A DNA stretch of 64,000 bases from contig OU862920.1 in assembly GCA_917880885.1 (NCBI GenBank), positions 34,879,019 to 34,943,018 of the forward strand. Reading direction: 5' to 3'. Below are positions 20,301 through 30,670 of the stretch, piece after piece. Under the pieces are notes generated by a model. The model ran no database searches. It saw only the letters and a program-made list of their open reading frames with translations, and had not been told where the DNA came from. How positions within the stretch are numbered: the stretch's first letter is position 1; every line of letters starts with the position of its first letter. A program made the position numbers and the translations under genes. This DNA is from Limnephilus marmoratus (taxonomy: Eukaryota > Arthropoda > Insecta > Trichoptera > Limnephilidae).

Positions 20301-21061
20301 ACTAGCTGGTCCCGGCATGCGTTGCTCCCTGAGTGTCCTTTCCCATTCGTCCCGTTCCCCTTCCGCCTCCCCTTCTTCTCCTGCGTCCTCTTCCCCTCTC
20401 GCGTTCCCACTCCGTCAACTCCACCTTCCCTCTCCCCACTCCACTCCCCCCCCTTCCTCCTTCCCCCGTCCCGCGAACCTCCCTCCCGAGTTCCCTCCTC
20501 CCTCACACGTCCCCTTCCTCTTCCGCGTTCCCCTTCCACCTTCCTCGCTTTCCCTCTTCCCTTTCCAGCTCCCTCGTCCCGCCAACCATCCTCCCGCGTT
20601 CCATATATTCAATCCCAGTACATTTATGTGTTGTTGGAGTTTTTAAACAGCCCGCGTGCCACCTTTTACATTTTTTATTCAAATTTCCATTTTTCACGTA
20701 TATTAAATTTGGTACCTAACATAGGTAATTTCTAAAATTCTTGATTCGATTCTTAACTATTAGGGGAGTACCTACTTTAAATAAATTTATCAACTTAAAG
20801 ATTTTCAAAAATAGAATCCTGATTTAACAATCATTGTTATGCAAAATGTCATTCTCTAACACGCGAACTGTCAAACGTGCGATAATCGTTAAGTTTTCTG
20901 AAATTATCCAATTTTCTGCGCAATTTTCTTAATTTTTCTCTCCGTAAGAACCATCATCGTACTTCAAGGAATATTCTAAAAAAAGAATTAGCGAAATCGG
21001 TTCAGCTGATCTCGAGATTTGCGCTTACCACACATTTAGCGATTCATTTTTATATTATAGA
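20301..21061 (-). mobile_element. Family D Helitron-like element, uninterrupted
   Basis: ACTAG at 20301-20305 and GA at 21060-21061 give minus-strand ends CTAGT and TCTATAATATAAAAATG. Preceded by A and followed by T. GGCATGCGTTGC is followed within 20 bp by TGTCCTTTCCCATTC and a 290-bp CT-rich tract with CCCGCGTTCC-type units. This copy shows what the 5306 element looked like before its MITE insertion. Confidence 0.8.
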
Positions 21062-22345
21062 TTAGAAGATATACACATAGATATACATCATTTTTATATA
21101 TAAGAAGATATACACATATGCGTACACTTATGTGTATGTACAGTTTATGTATATGGGGGAATTTTGCTCTCAAATTTTCTAAATGCATACTTTAATTAAT
21201 GCGTTCGTGCTCTGCATTAATTTGGGGAGACCAAATGCACCTTTATTATTATTTTTTTTAAAGATTCGAAAGCGGAAGCCCACTCTTTGTTTGTTTATGA
21301 GGTCCGCTAATTCTCCTATCCGATATTCCTTCCATGGAATTCTAATTCGATCCGCCAATAGTGGATCATTCTGTGAAATGGATTCGGTTCTCTTTTATTT
21401 TGTTTGTTGGAAATCCAGACTGAAAGTGCCATGGTAAAAATGTGTTTACTTTCCTCGAAAATCTTTTGAACGGATTTTAATCGAGGTAACCGATAAATTT
21501 CTCACAAATTTGCTTATATTAATGATATTTTTAGAGTTCTTTTTCAGGTTTTCTTCTTGTATAAATAAGCGCTTTCCTTATTTTTTCTCTTCGGATGGAG
21601 GCGTTGAGACTTATTAAAATAAAGCTTATCCTTACTAAGGATTTGCTTTCTGTAGAAAAGTCTTATCAGTAGATATGCTTTCCTAGGTCTCGATTATAGC
21701 AGAGTAAAGATTTTTCGTGTGAAAATACTGTCTTTCTTGTTTGCCAATGAGTGATTTAATTACTGCGCGCTGCGTTGTGATGGTTGCTAGAGTTCATAAA
21801 TTACAAGCTTTACTACCTGACTTCGGCCCAATTTCAAAATTATCCTCTTGAATCTTATTTTTTTATAATTCTGATGATATTTCAATGCTAGTGTCAGACT
21901 CAGCTAAGCCAAATAACGCTGGCGCTTTTATAGCTGAGCTGTCTCTGGTGTGATAAGTTATTGACGGAAATAATGTTGCTGAAAGTTGTTGCGTTGACCT
22001 AGAATTTCTTCACCGAAAATGCTGGGGAAAATCATGACGCCAAAATTAGCTGTTTAAATATTATGGAATTAAGGATTAGTGGAAATAGTTCGTGAACCAA
22101 GTTAACGGGGTGTACATTTACAGATGCGAAGGCAATTTGTCTTAGGCAAAGGAAACATGTCAGCCATTTTAAGCTAGAAATTAAAAATTTATGGATTTAT
22201 GGATAAGTGGCCAGTTAACCGAATTAACGGGTTGTACACTGTACGTATTACAGTTGCGAAGGCAATTTGTCTTAAGCAAAAGTTACAAGGCCGCCATTTT
22301 AAACTAGAATTTTTCGCTAAATCATTTTTAAAACACATTTTATAA
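21062..22345. other. AT-rich stretch, mostly unassigned
   Basis: Contains a direct repeat of about 110 bp: TACAGATGCGAAGGCAATTT (22118) and TTACAGTTGCGAAGGCAATT (22249), each followed by TGTCTTA(G/A)GCAAA and a GCCATTTTAA block. No coding signal seen. Confidence 0.5.
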
Positions 22346-22349
22346 TATC

Positions 22350-22444
22350 AGGTGGATGAGTTTGTGTACTTCGGAAGTATGTTTACGAGAGATGGAAGGG
22401 CCGACAGAGATATCGAAAGAAGGGTAAATGCGGGCAACTCTATT
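22350..22444 (+). pseudogene. LINE RT fragment
   Basis: 32 codons read QVDEFVYFGSMFTRDGRADR then DIERRVNAGNSIKR and stop. The V(D/E)EFVYLGS...DG....DI..R...A motif lies just C-terminal to the RT palm in RTE/L2-like insect LINEs. It may belong to the same family as the C-terminal piece at 29290-29768. Too short to place in a clade. Confidence 0.7.
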
Positions 22445-23144
22445 AAGAGGTAATAGCACCGGTGAGAAATCTCGACGGTAGGTATTTTAAAAAATTCTCG
22501 CTATCGCACCGCGCTCAAAAAAGATCTAGCTATCGATGTGTTGGTGAGACCACGTGAGTGTTTGGCTTGTACACCCTCTCGCCCCCTTTGCGTCTCATGC
22601 CTACCGTCTTTCGCCTCATACCGCCATATCCAATATTCTGTTTAGATAAAGCATGTTTCGACTTATTTCGTCGCTAATGAAGTTTTTGAATCGGCCTTGC
22701 GGTGTGACAGAAAAAGGGCCCATTATTTTTAAACGCACGAGGTCTGCTATTGTCGGTTATTTATAAATATCGTCGATAGGTATTGTAACAATGTCTTCTG
22801 TTCACGCTTATTACCGACAAATTACGAATTATTTTACTAGAACTCTATGTAGGTTAGTAGTTTTAAAGTTTTCACTGTATTTGCGTTTATAAATATGCAG
22901 TCAAACCAACTACATCGAATTATTATATACATACATATGATTATTCTCTATGATACATTAGTTATTATTGAAAATTAGTATTAACCTCTCAGGCCTCGGG
23001 CCTGTTTTTCGAAAAGTCAAAATATTTCCGCTTTCCAATAAATTCCAAATAACTTTAATATTTGTGAACGCATCCGAAAACTAAAAACTGTTTTTGAAAG
23101 ATGATGAAATACGCTTTCAAATTTTATAATTCGAAATAAACATA
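22445..23144. other. Nothing assigned
   Basis: GC is higher at 22440-22640 but every frame is interrupted. Confidence 0.4.
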
Positions 23145-23345
23145 GCTGCGCGCTGCCCTTTGCCTAAATTGAATATTTGAATTTCTTGGCTTTTCTCTAC
23201 TATAATAAGCATTCATTATACACATAAACCTTCCTCTTAAATCACTCTATCTATTGGTGAAAACCGCATGAAAATCTGTTGCGTAGTTTAAAAGATTTAT
23301 GCGCACATACATTTTGAGCGACTTCATTTTATACTATGTAATGAT
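23145..23345 (-). mobile_element. Family E Helitron, 5' part only
   Basis: On the minus strand: ATCATCATTACATAGTATAA, AAAATGTATGTGCGCATAAA, CACCAATAGATAGAGTGAT and GAATTTAGGCAAAGGGCAGC-like sequence, then it ends without CTAGT. Confidence 0.7.
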
Positions 23346-24162
23346 GATGATACCACAAAACTTAAATTTCTACTCATATAATTTGGCACTTACCTATCTT
23401 ATTAAAAAAAAAACTCAAAAATGCATATGCAACAAAAATGTATTTTTGACCGATTATCTCTATCTCTACATATTATAAAGTCCCCCGCGCCATCTGTCTG
23501 TCTATTCGCGATAAACTCGAAAACTACTGAACGGATTTTCCTGCGGTTTTCACCAATATACAGAGTATTTCGTGAGGAAGGTTTAAGTATGCAATTTGTC
23601 AATGATTTGTGTAAATTGGTTGAAACATAACGATAATTGTTAGAAGTGTCGGAAATAAGTCCAGCCGCCTGGTAGCTTTCATCGAAAACGCTGCACAATC
23701 CTTTTGGGATATAACCAGGGCTGGGCAAAATACATGCTTTGCTGTAATTGAAATACAAATTACAAAATACTTTTTCGCATGTATTTAAAATACGAAATAC
23801 AAAATACTTTCAAGTCATGTATTTGAAATACAAAATACAAAATACAGTATTTTAACCATTTTTTTCTTTCAAATACAAAATACAAATTACAAAATACAAA
23901 ATACATTTGGTTTTGGTAGAACCTTTGGTTGCAATAAATTGTCATAAATGCCCTTATCTAAGGGTGCGTTTAAATAGAAGCAATGTTGAGCAGAGTGAAA
24001 CAGAGACGTGCAAAAATTGACCAATCATATTGCTCAAAAGACACATCTCATCTCCGCTTCACTTGTAAAATTTGTGGTAAAGGACTCAGGTGTTAGGTAA
24101 TATAATAATAATATATTATTATTATAACACGACATTTGTATAGCGCTATTTTGTTTTATTTC

Positions 24163-25077
24163 TAGTGACCGACCGAAGGTTCGGTTTCGGTTTCGTCAAG
24201 GTTCGGTAAAAAAATCTAGTTTCGGCATCAGTTTCGGTTTCGGCAGAAAATCTGCCGAACCTTCGGCCGCACCGAAACTCTGCATTTGTGAATTATCGCG
24301 TGCCGTTTGACTGACTTTCGGTGAGTTCGTGGCTCGTGTGTCATCCACCATCATCAACTGAGTTCGCTGGCCGGTCCGGCGTGCTTGTATTGTGAGTTTA
24401 TGTAATCACAAACTTCAATTATTTTTATTTATTTCATTCTAATTTTAATTTTATTTAACAAGTGTAAATAAAAATTAAAATCTAATCTCCTTCAACGGAA
24501 GCGATCTTCTGAATAGTCCCTCCTTTGATGTGCTTGGTGTAAGGCCCTCCGTTCATGGAGATACTTACAATCTTCGTAATTGTGACGAAACCACAAGTAC
24601 CCTGTTGATATACATACTACTTTTTAATGCTAGTCTCCGTACACGGCGCTATCCGAAATATACTATATAGTCACATGAGAACGGGTCGTTTCTATGACTC
24701 ATTCTTGAGTTCAACAGCTCGGCTGTGGAACCCGGCCTCTATGTTTCCTCCCTCCTTCCTCTCCCCAAAAAGACCCTCCATACAGCATCTTCAAAGATGA
24801 CATACGCCCTGAGGGAAATTATTTTTCTCTGGGTCTCTCATGTGGAGTTAATGTAAAAAAATGTTGTGATTGTAAACGCAATTAAAATTATAGTACTCAA
24901 TTTATGAGGTCCTTACTTTATAGTGAATAAAAGTGTAAAAAATAAGCCGAATTTCAGTAAACAATAGATTTTTAACATGTCTAAAAAAGTTTCGGTTTCG
25001 GTTTCGGCCGAAACTGAGAAAGATATCGAATATTCGGTTTCGTTTTCGGTAGAAAATCCTGTTTCGGTCGGACACTA
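24163..25077. mobile_element. hAT element 2 nested in hAT 1
   Basis: Ends TAGTGACCGACCGAAGG and (reversed) TAGTGTCCGACCGAAACAGG, followed inward by repeated TTCGGTTTCGGTTTCGG. Flanks TTTATTTC (24155-24162) and GTTATTTC (25078-25085) are an 8-bp duplication with one mismatch. A second right end of this family is at 43500-43684. Confidence 0.85.
24600..24858 (+). mobile_element. LINE 3' end carrying the SINE B tail
   Basis: The frame from about 24655 to 24790 reads SFLSSTARLWNPASMFPPSF, which fits the C-terminal end of CR1/Jockey-type RTs (…R.LWN.LP..…FP). It runs into ACCCTCCATACAGCATC, AAAGATGACATACGCCCTGA and TGTGGAGTTAATGTAAAAAA, the same tail that ends family B SINEs at 51433 and 59645. 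The element is heavily 5' truncated and lies within hAT 2. Confidence 0.6.
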
Positions 25078-26015
25078 GTTATTTCACTTCAAGTGCGCTC
25101 TACTGTAATTAACTTAAAAATAGTTTAGTATTCAGTCAAATTATTCCTATAGTGCTTGATCTAATACTATGACACAAAAATGTACAATACAAAGCAATGA
25201 CAAGCATTACATAATATGATACAAATATGATAGAAAATGTACAATAACAGTGCTATTATAGCACAGGACGTGTTGCCAACTCTAAATATTAACACACATA
25301 ACATATAGCTCTGGATTCTAGCGTTTTTAGTCTACGTATTATCTATGTCAGTTTATTTTTCATTATCATTATTAAGATCGCTAAATGTATTTGAAAATGT
25401 ATTTTGAAGCCATAAGTATTTGAAATACAAATTACAAAATACCTCAGCCCCATGTAATTGAAATACCAATTACAAAATACATTTTTAGGAAGTAATTGAA
25501 ATACAAATACAAAATACGTATTTGTATTTCAAATACGTATTTCAATTACAAGTATTTCAAATACTGCCCAGCCCTGGATATAACAAAACAATTAATTGTG
25601 GGATATTCCTCTTTTATAGATCTACAAAAAAGTCCGCGAAGGCTATCTATCTTTTACGGATAGCTTACTATACACATTATATCTAAAATGCAATTGATAA
25701 GAATAATAAGATAAGAAGATAGAATGCGTATAGTAAAAGATAGATATATGCCATCGCGGACTTTTTTGTAGATCTATAAAAGAGGAATATCCCACCAAGC
25801 GTTGTTTTGTTATATCCCAAAAGGATTAGGCAGCGTTTTCGATGAAAGCTACCAGGCGGCTGGAATTTTTCCGACACTTCTAACAATTATCGTTATGTTT
25901 CAACCAATTTACACAAATCCTTGACAAATTACATACGTAAACCTTCCTCACGAAACACTCTATCTATTGGTGAAAACCGCATGAAAATCCGTTCAGTAGT
26001 TTTTGAGTTTATCGC

Positions 26016-26048
26016 GAACAGACAGACAGACAGACAGACAGACAGAAA
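26016..26048 (+). repeat. (GACA)n expansion in one foldback arm
   Basis: Six to seven units of CAGA here, against about two (CTGTCTGTCT) in the matching place of the left arm (23494). Confidence 0.85.
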
Positions 26049-26097
26049 GACGGCGCGGGGGACTTTACTTTATAATATGTAGAGATAAAAAAGGTTT

Positions 26098-26799
26098 AAA
26101 AATAGCCCACCTTAAGTTTTTTTCTAATTAAAATTACGATAACGAAAAAGATAAAAGCACTTACATATTTTATTAGACAATTAAATCTAAATGGATTTAT
26201 TGTGTTGTGTGTATCATACGTGTGAGTTGACATGTTTGTAAATAATAATGTTTAAAATGTTAGATATATCGCTTGCTGAGGTTTGATTTGTACTCCTGTA
26301 TTTTTGAGTTTCTTTAAGCAGTAAATACAAAAAAGGATGTGTTAGTTCGTTCAAAATTCAATCAAAAATGTTGGTCTTTTACCTATAGATAGATTTACCT
26401 ACACATTTTTTTTAAATATTTATTACAGTCAGTTTGAAATAAAGGAAACAAATATATAATTTTTTTAAACTTCAAAACTTTTTATTTTTATTTTCAACTT
26501 TATAAAACCTTAAATTGTAATATTTAATTACATGAAGACAATATTAGCGAAACTTCAACCCAAGGCTTCAGGCCCAACTTCATAGTACAAAAAAAAGTGC
26601 AAAAATCACTTACTTCGCAATTTTTGCAATAAAATAAAAGCACTTAGAAAAAAAACCAACAACGCTAAAGGCTTTGTACCAGTTCACATAAGGAAAAAGG
26701 TTGAAGCAAACGTTTTACGTATGAGAAAAGCTATAGTTTGAGCAGTAAATTACAGAAAAGAGCAAGAAAACACGGCACAAAGTGATAAAGTAAAAAATC
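26098..26799. other. AT-rich stretch, possible upstream part of the decayed gene
   Basis: No readable frame; the first recognisable residues of the YqaJ-type pseudogene begin near 26820. Confidence 0.35.
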
Positions 26800-28075
26800 T
26801 GAAAATGGACAAAAAAATGCCGCAAACCATGTTTTTGGTGATCATACAAAATGTTCGTCATACTATTGCAAGTCGGAGAAGTATACTAATGATCCAAATT
26901 TAGTAAGCGATCTTCAAGATTGTGGAACAGGACTGATATTCAACAATTATTGTCGTCTCTAATAGCAAATGCAGAAAGTCTTATTATTAACGTGACAAAT
27001 AACACTGTGGAGCAATTCAACAACGTTATAGCCAAATTTATAGGCGGAAAAAGAGCAAATTTTACAAAAATGGGATAACTTCAGCAGTTGAGCTTCTATA
27101 GCAGTAACTTCGTGGAATAGTGAAATGACAACCCATTCACGAATACAAAAAAAATCCAAGGCCACAGTCCTGGCAACTACACGAAGCATTTTATTGAAAG
27201 AAAACGACGTTCGAAGGAGACAATACAGAGGTGTCGAAAAATAAAACTAAGGTATTACGAAAACACGACAGAAAAGAGAAAAAAAGTTGCAGGGCCTGAT
27301 GAAAATTATGGTCAATTGGAATTAGATCCAGATATGCCAGCTGAATTATTTGAAACGATAAAGAGGAATTTTTCAAAGAATTATCTCCATCGAATAAGGA
27401 TGAACTCGAAAGGAATACGGTGGGCCAAAGCAATAATAATTTGTGGACAATTGAAAGGCGTAAGCGGCTTACAGCTTCTAACTTTGGACAAAAATATGTA
27501 AGCTACGGCCAAAAACTTCAGTTGCGAGAGTATTAAACTCGCTACTGTACTCGCCATTTAAAGGAAATATGGCCACAAATTATGGGAAAGAAAATGAAAA
27601 CCAAGCAATTGAGCAATTTACAAAAGAAACAAAATTAGAGGTATTCGCCTGTGGACTATTTATCGATGAAAACAAAAACTTTTTAGCGGCAAGTCCGGAT
27701 GGCCTTTTTGGCAAGGATTCTATAATTGAAGTGAAATGCCCATATAGTATAGTAAATATGTCACCAGAAGAAGGATTTGAACAAAAAAAATTGATAACTG
27801 TAAAATTGAAGACAATGCTTCAACATTAAAACGGAATCACAATTACTTCTACCAAGTACAAGGCCAGTTACACATTACTCGTCGTAAATACTGTTATTTT
27901 GTCGTGTGGAGTCCTAAAGGTTTGCCGTATGAAAAAATTGAAAGGGACGATTCAATCTGGCAAAAAATTGAACCACTGTTAGAAAAACTTCTACCACCAA
28001 TGCCTTTTACCAGAAACAATTGACGGTCGCATATCAAGAAATTTACCGGCGAGAGAAAGATCTAAATCATAAATT
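26800..28075 (+). pseudogene. Decayed gene with YqaJ-type exonuclease domain
   Basis: A broken plus-strand frame. Near 26835 it reads VFGDHTKCSSYYCK, then NAESLIINVTNNTVEQFN and KFIGGKRANF (about 26960-27065). After several frame changes: LWTIERRKRLTASNFGQ (about 27440-27490), MATNYGKENENQAIEQF (27569), AASPDGL (27690-27705), IEVKCPYS (27725-27750), and, in another frame, YQVQGQLHIT (about 27850-27880). The D of SPDG, E-x-K of EVK and the downstream Q fit the active-site layout of the YqaJ/lambda-exonuclease fold. The N-terminal GDH-TKC and NN..E.FN blocks resemble multi-copy insect and cnidarian proteins with the same domain, often linked to mobile DNA. At least four frameshifts or stops make it inactive. 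No terminal repeats were found, so whether it was a transposon passenger is open. Confidence 0.6.
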
Positions 28076-28244
28076 GTTTAAAATTCATTGTATAGTGGTA
28101 AAAAATTTTGTACAATAAAGTGTTTACAAACAAAAAATTTCAATTAATCACTGAAGGCAATGTAAGCGACTCTCAACTAAAAATTTGAAACAGATTTTTT
28201 TTAAAAACATAAACCTCACATTGGAGGCACCGAGGAAAAATAAT

Positions 28245-28622
28245 CGCTCAGGGACTTTGTTGGAGAAGTTGTTGGACATCATTGGAGAAGCTGTGTGGAG
28301 GGTATTTTTAGGATAAGGAAGGAAAGGAAGTTTTGGGTAGGGAAAAGGTAGGTAAAAGTATGAAATGATGGTGGAGAGTCCAGCTGCAGAGATCAAAAGA
28401 TCTTCCTCTTCCAGTTTCTCCCAATCCGGCCCGCCACGCAGTAAGTGGACAAAATTATCCGCCACCAAAACCCATGCAGACCTCATCCGTGAACCCGGGA
28501 ACCCAGGCTCTGTCACCAAACATAGAGGACCACTTGCGGTGACCAAGTGGCGGGGGTGTTGGTTATCCAATAAATGGTTCCCGGGGCGATGGTACCTAAA
28601 ACGCCTCCCAAATTGAAAATTT
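28245..28622 (-). mobile_element. Family B SINE
   Basis: Minus strand: head TTTGGGAGGCGTTTTAGG, ACCATTTATTGGATAACC, CGCAAGTGGTCCTCTATG, GGGTTCCCGGGTTCACGG, then TACTTTTACCTACC, CCCAAAACTTCC, ACCCTCCACACAGC. The tail is altered, with a partial direct repeat of TTGGAGAAG.TGTTG. Confidence 0.75.
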
Positions 28623-28789
28623 ATTATAGTACTTGACATAAAAAAATTTAATTTTGCACAATTTTAGTATGAAAGCTCGGTCAGTATTGGTATACCGCGA
28701 TGAGTCACTAAACAGAAAAAAAACGAATAAAAAATATCGATTACTCGGGCAAGGACAACACTAGTCTACCGATAAAATTCTTTACATCA

Positions 28790-29254
28790 CTACTTCGCAT
28801 TATATGTATGTATTTGTCAAAACCCACGTTCCCCGGCCCCCCTCAGGAGAAATGAGCGAAAGGGACACCTGCACGTCGGGCCGAAAATACCTAAATAAAA
28901 TCTTCGAAATCGATGTTTTGTATTCCCCATTTTTCTTCTCCAAAACTGGACGGATTTAAAAATTTTTTTTCACTAACTGTATTAAAAGAAAATATTCTAT
29001 GTCGGTACGTTTTGCTTTTTTTCAAAATACATTGTTTAGTTTGTATACTGAACGTTTTTTGACGGCGTTTAAATTAGGCAATTTTATTCATTTTTGGAAG
29101 GTCGTAACTTCTATGAGAAGTAAATTATCAAAAAAAACAAAACGTACCGACACGCTAGTGGTCAATATCTATATTATGTAAAAAAAAATTTTGCTCTAGG
29201 GTCAAAATCCAGAGAGATAAACGGGGAATACGTTTGTATAGAAAAGCGCAGCTA
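28790..29254 (+). mobile_element. Helitron-like element, third type
   Basis: Ends GAAAAGCGCAGCTAGTATT (CTAGT at about 29250) and begins near TCACTACTTCGCATTATATG. A perfect 15-bp inverted pair, GTCGGTACGTTTTG (29000) and AAAACGTACCGAC (29140), lies inside. The 5' boundary is uncertain and no coding is present. Confidence 0.4.
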
Positions 29255-29289
29255 GTATTTCCTCTTAATGGAGAACTGAACGCCGTTGG

Positions 29290-29768
29290 CGCCAACTAAA
29301 ACTTTCCAAAGAAGCGAAGTTAGCCGACCATAATGGAGTGCTGGTACCTACCCTGATGTATGGCAGTGAGGCATGTAGAAATGAGATCCCTGAGGCGTTA
29401 TGTGTGGTAAAACCATGTACGATCGTGTGAGAAATGTGGAGATCCGCGAAGAATGCAAGGCTGATGTAATCGTGATGAGTAAGATTAAGATGATCAGATG
29501 GTTTGGACATGTAGAGCGAATGAACGAGGAAAGGAGTGTAAGGAGAATATATGACGCAAATGTGAATGTAAGAAGAAGTCGGGGACGCCCGAGGAAGACA
29601 TGGCACGACCAAGTGAATCAGATACTTGAGTCGAGCCATGTGAAGAGTCGGAATAATATAAGAGCATGTATGAGACGATATGTGAACGAGGCAAGGAGTG
29701 TGTGCCAAGATCGAGTTGTTTGGCGGTCGGTCCTCTCTGCCTACCCCTGCGGGGAAACAGCGTGATGG
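29290..29768 (+). pseudogene. LINE RT C-terminal fragment
   Basis: VLVPTLMYGSEA (about 29340-29375) is followed after a deletion or frameshift by the frame 29400-29765: CGKTMYDRVRN, IREECKADVIVMSKIKMIRW, FGHVERM, RRSRGRPRKTWHDQV and a C-terminal SAYPCGETA. This is the standard C-terminal region of insect RTE/L2-like LINEs, in which LYGSE(T/A)W precedes RW.GHV.RM and RGRP...W. The segment between is shortened. The stop is followed by a GGTTAGTTAGTTAG microsatellite-like tail (29766-29782), which is the probable element 3' end. Catalytic regions are absent. Confidence 0.8.
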
Positions 29769-29782
29769 TTAGTTAGTTAGTT

Positions 29783-30606
29783 TTTAGGACAAATATCCAC
29801 TCACAAAAGTCCTTAAATAAATTATTTATTTTTATTTTATTATAATCTTTATTTATTAAGTTACGAAGGTGATTGTGCTGTGCCTGTCTCACTAGGAATT
29901 CTTGTGTTGAGAGCAGGCGCATTTTAGTATAAGTAGGTATTTTAAAACAAAAATAAGGATAACAACAACAATGTAATATTTACATTTAAAGTAAAAGAAC
30001 AAGGACAATCAGCATCGTACCAATGGGAAAGCAAGCATTAGGGGATTCTAAAAATATTGTTAATATATGTTTTGCTAGTGATCCAAGACTTGGTATCTGA
30101 TTTGTATTTTACGTAATTAGTGTGCTGTCTAATGGTCGGTGGAAGTGTATTATAAAGTTTTGTTGCAAAGTACCTGAAGTTTCTTTGACCAAACGTTGTT
30201 TTGGCGAAAGGGATAAGTAAGGGATTTTGCCCTTTGGTTCTCGTATCACGAACAATTTAGACATTGTCAAAAACATTTCTATGTTTGAATAGATAAATTA
30301 GTATGTTTTTGGCATAAATGCGTCCATAATATTTCAAATGTGGTTTTCGACGCGTGAAGCCTCCAGTAGAAGTAAACATATTTATTATCGAATCAAAACC
30401 TAATGTTTCCCAAAGTGTTTTAGAAAATCTTTTTATTTCGTTTACGGGTGTCTTAAGCATTTCAAAGTTTTAAAGAGAACTCGTTTAGTTGTAATAAAAT
30501 AATACCGCACATCTCTAACAATAAAATGTATTTATTTGTCTCAACGAAATCTTATAATAAGCTCTAGTGTTAACTCAAATAGCTAATCTATAGTCGCTGA
30601 TTTTAA
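29783..30606. other. AT-rich stretch, nothing assigned
   Basis: Starts with an A/T-rich run; no repeat family recognised. Confidence 0.4.
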
Positions 30607-30670
30607 GTGAAAACTTCTTTAACACCGTTGTGATTTGACACTAAAAAGAGACAAACACATACATCTATAG

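Larger units (their letters stand above)
24104..25112 (+). repeat. Repeat with AAGTGCGCT block, split by hAT 2
   Basis: An (AAT)n stretch and TTTGTATAGCGCTATTTTG before 24163, and ATTTCACTTCAAGTGCGCTC after 25077, are the two halves of the repeat seen whole at 13863-13960. Confidence 0.55.
23716..25576. mobile_element. hAT element 1 (non-autonomous)
   Basis: Terminal inverted repeats CAGGGCTGGGCA / TGCCCAGCCCTG and a perfect 8-bp target duplication GATATAAC (23708-23715 and 25577-25584) define it exactly. The intact opposite arm of the host foldback has GGGATATAAC AAAAC at the same place, confirming the empty site. Subterminal regions are repeats of ACAAAATAC / GTATTTGAAATAC. No transposase coding seen. 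Confidence 0.92.
23461..26097. mobile_element. Foldback element with Helitron-like arms
   Basis: Both outer ends read inward TATCTCTACATATTATAAAG. Left arm 23461-23715 plus 25585 to about 25680, right arm about 25715-26097; about 380 bp each, highly similar, with a very short centre. Arms share AACGGATTTTC.TGCGGTTTT and CACCAATA.A.AGAGT with the 5' end of family E. No CTAGT terminus occurs. Without the 1.87-kb hAT insertion the unit would be about 770 bp. Confidence 0.8.

Noticed and set aside
20193..20735. Long Pro/Ser/Leu-rich open frame and its minus-strand Gly/Arg/Glu-rich counterpart
   Set aside because: Lies over the CT-rich tract of a family D Helitron; several overlapping frames are open on both strands purely from composition. 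The same applies to 2905-3171 and 7778-8186.
27316..27501. Separate 61-codon gene upstream of the YqaJ-type domain
   Set aside because: Adjacent frames carry the expected continuation (LWTIERRKRLTASNFG), so this is one frame of a frameshifted pseudogene.
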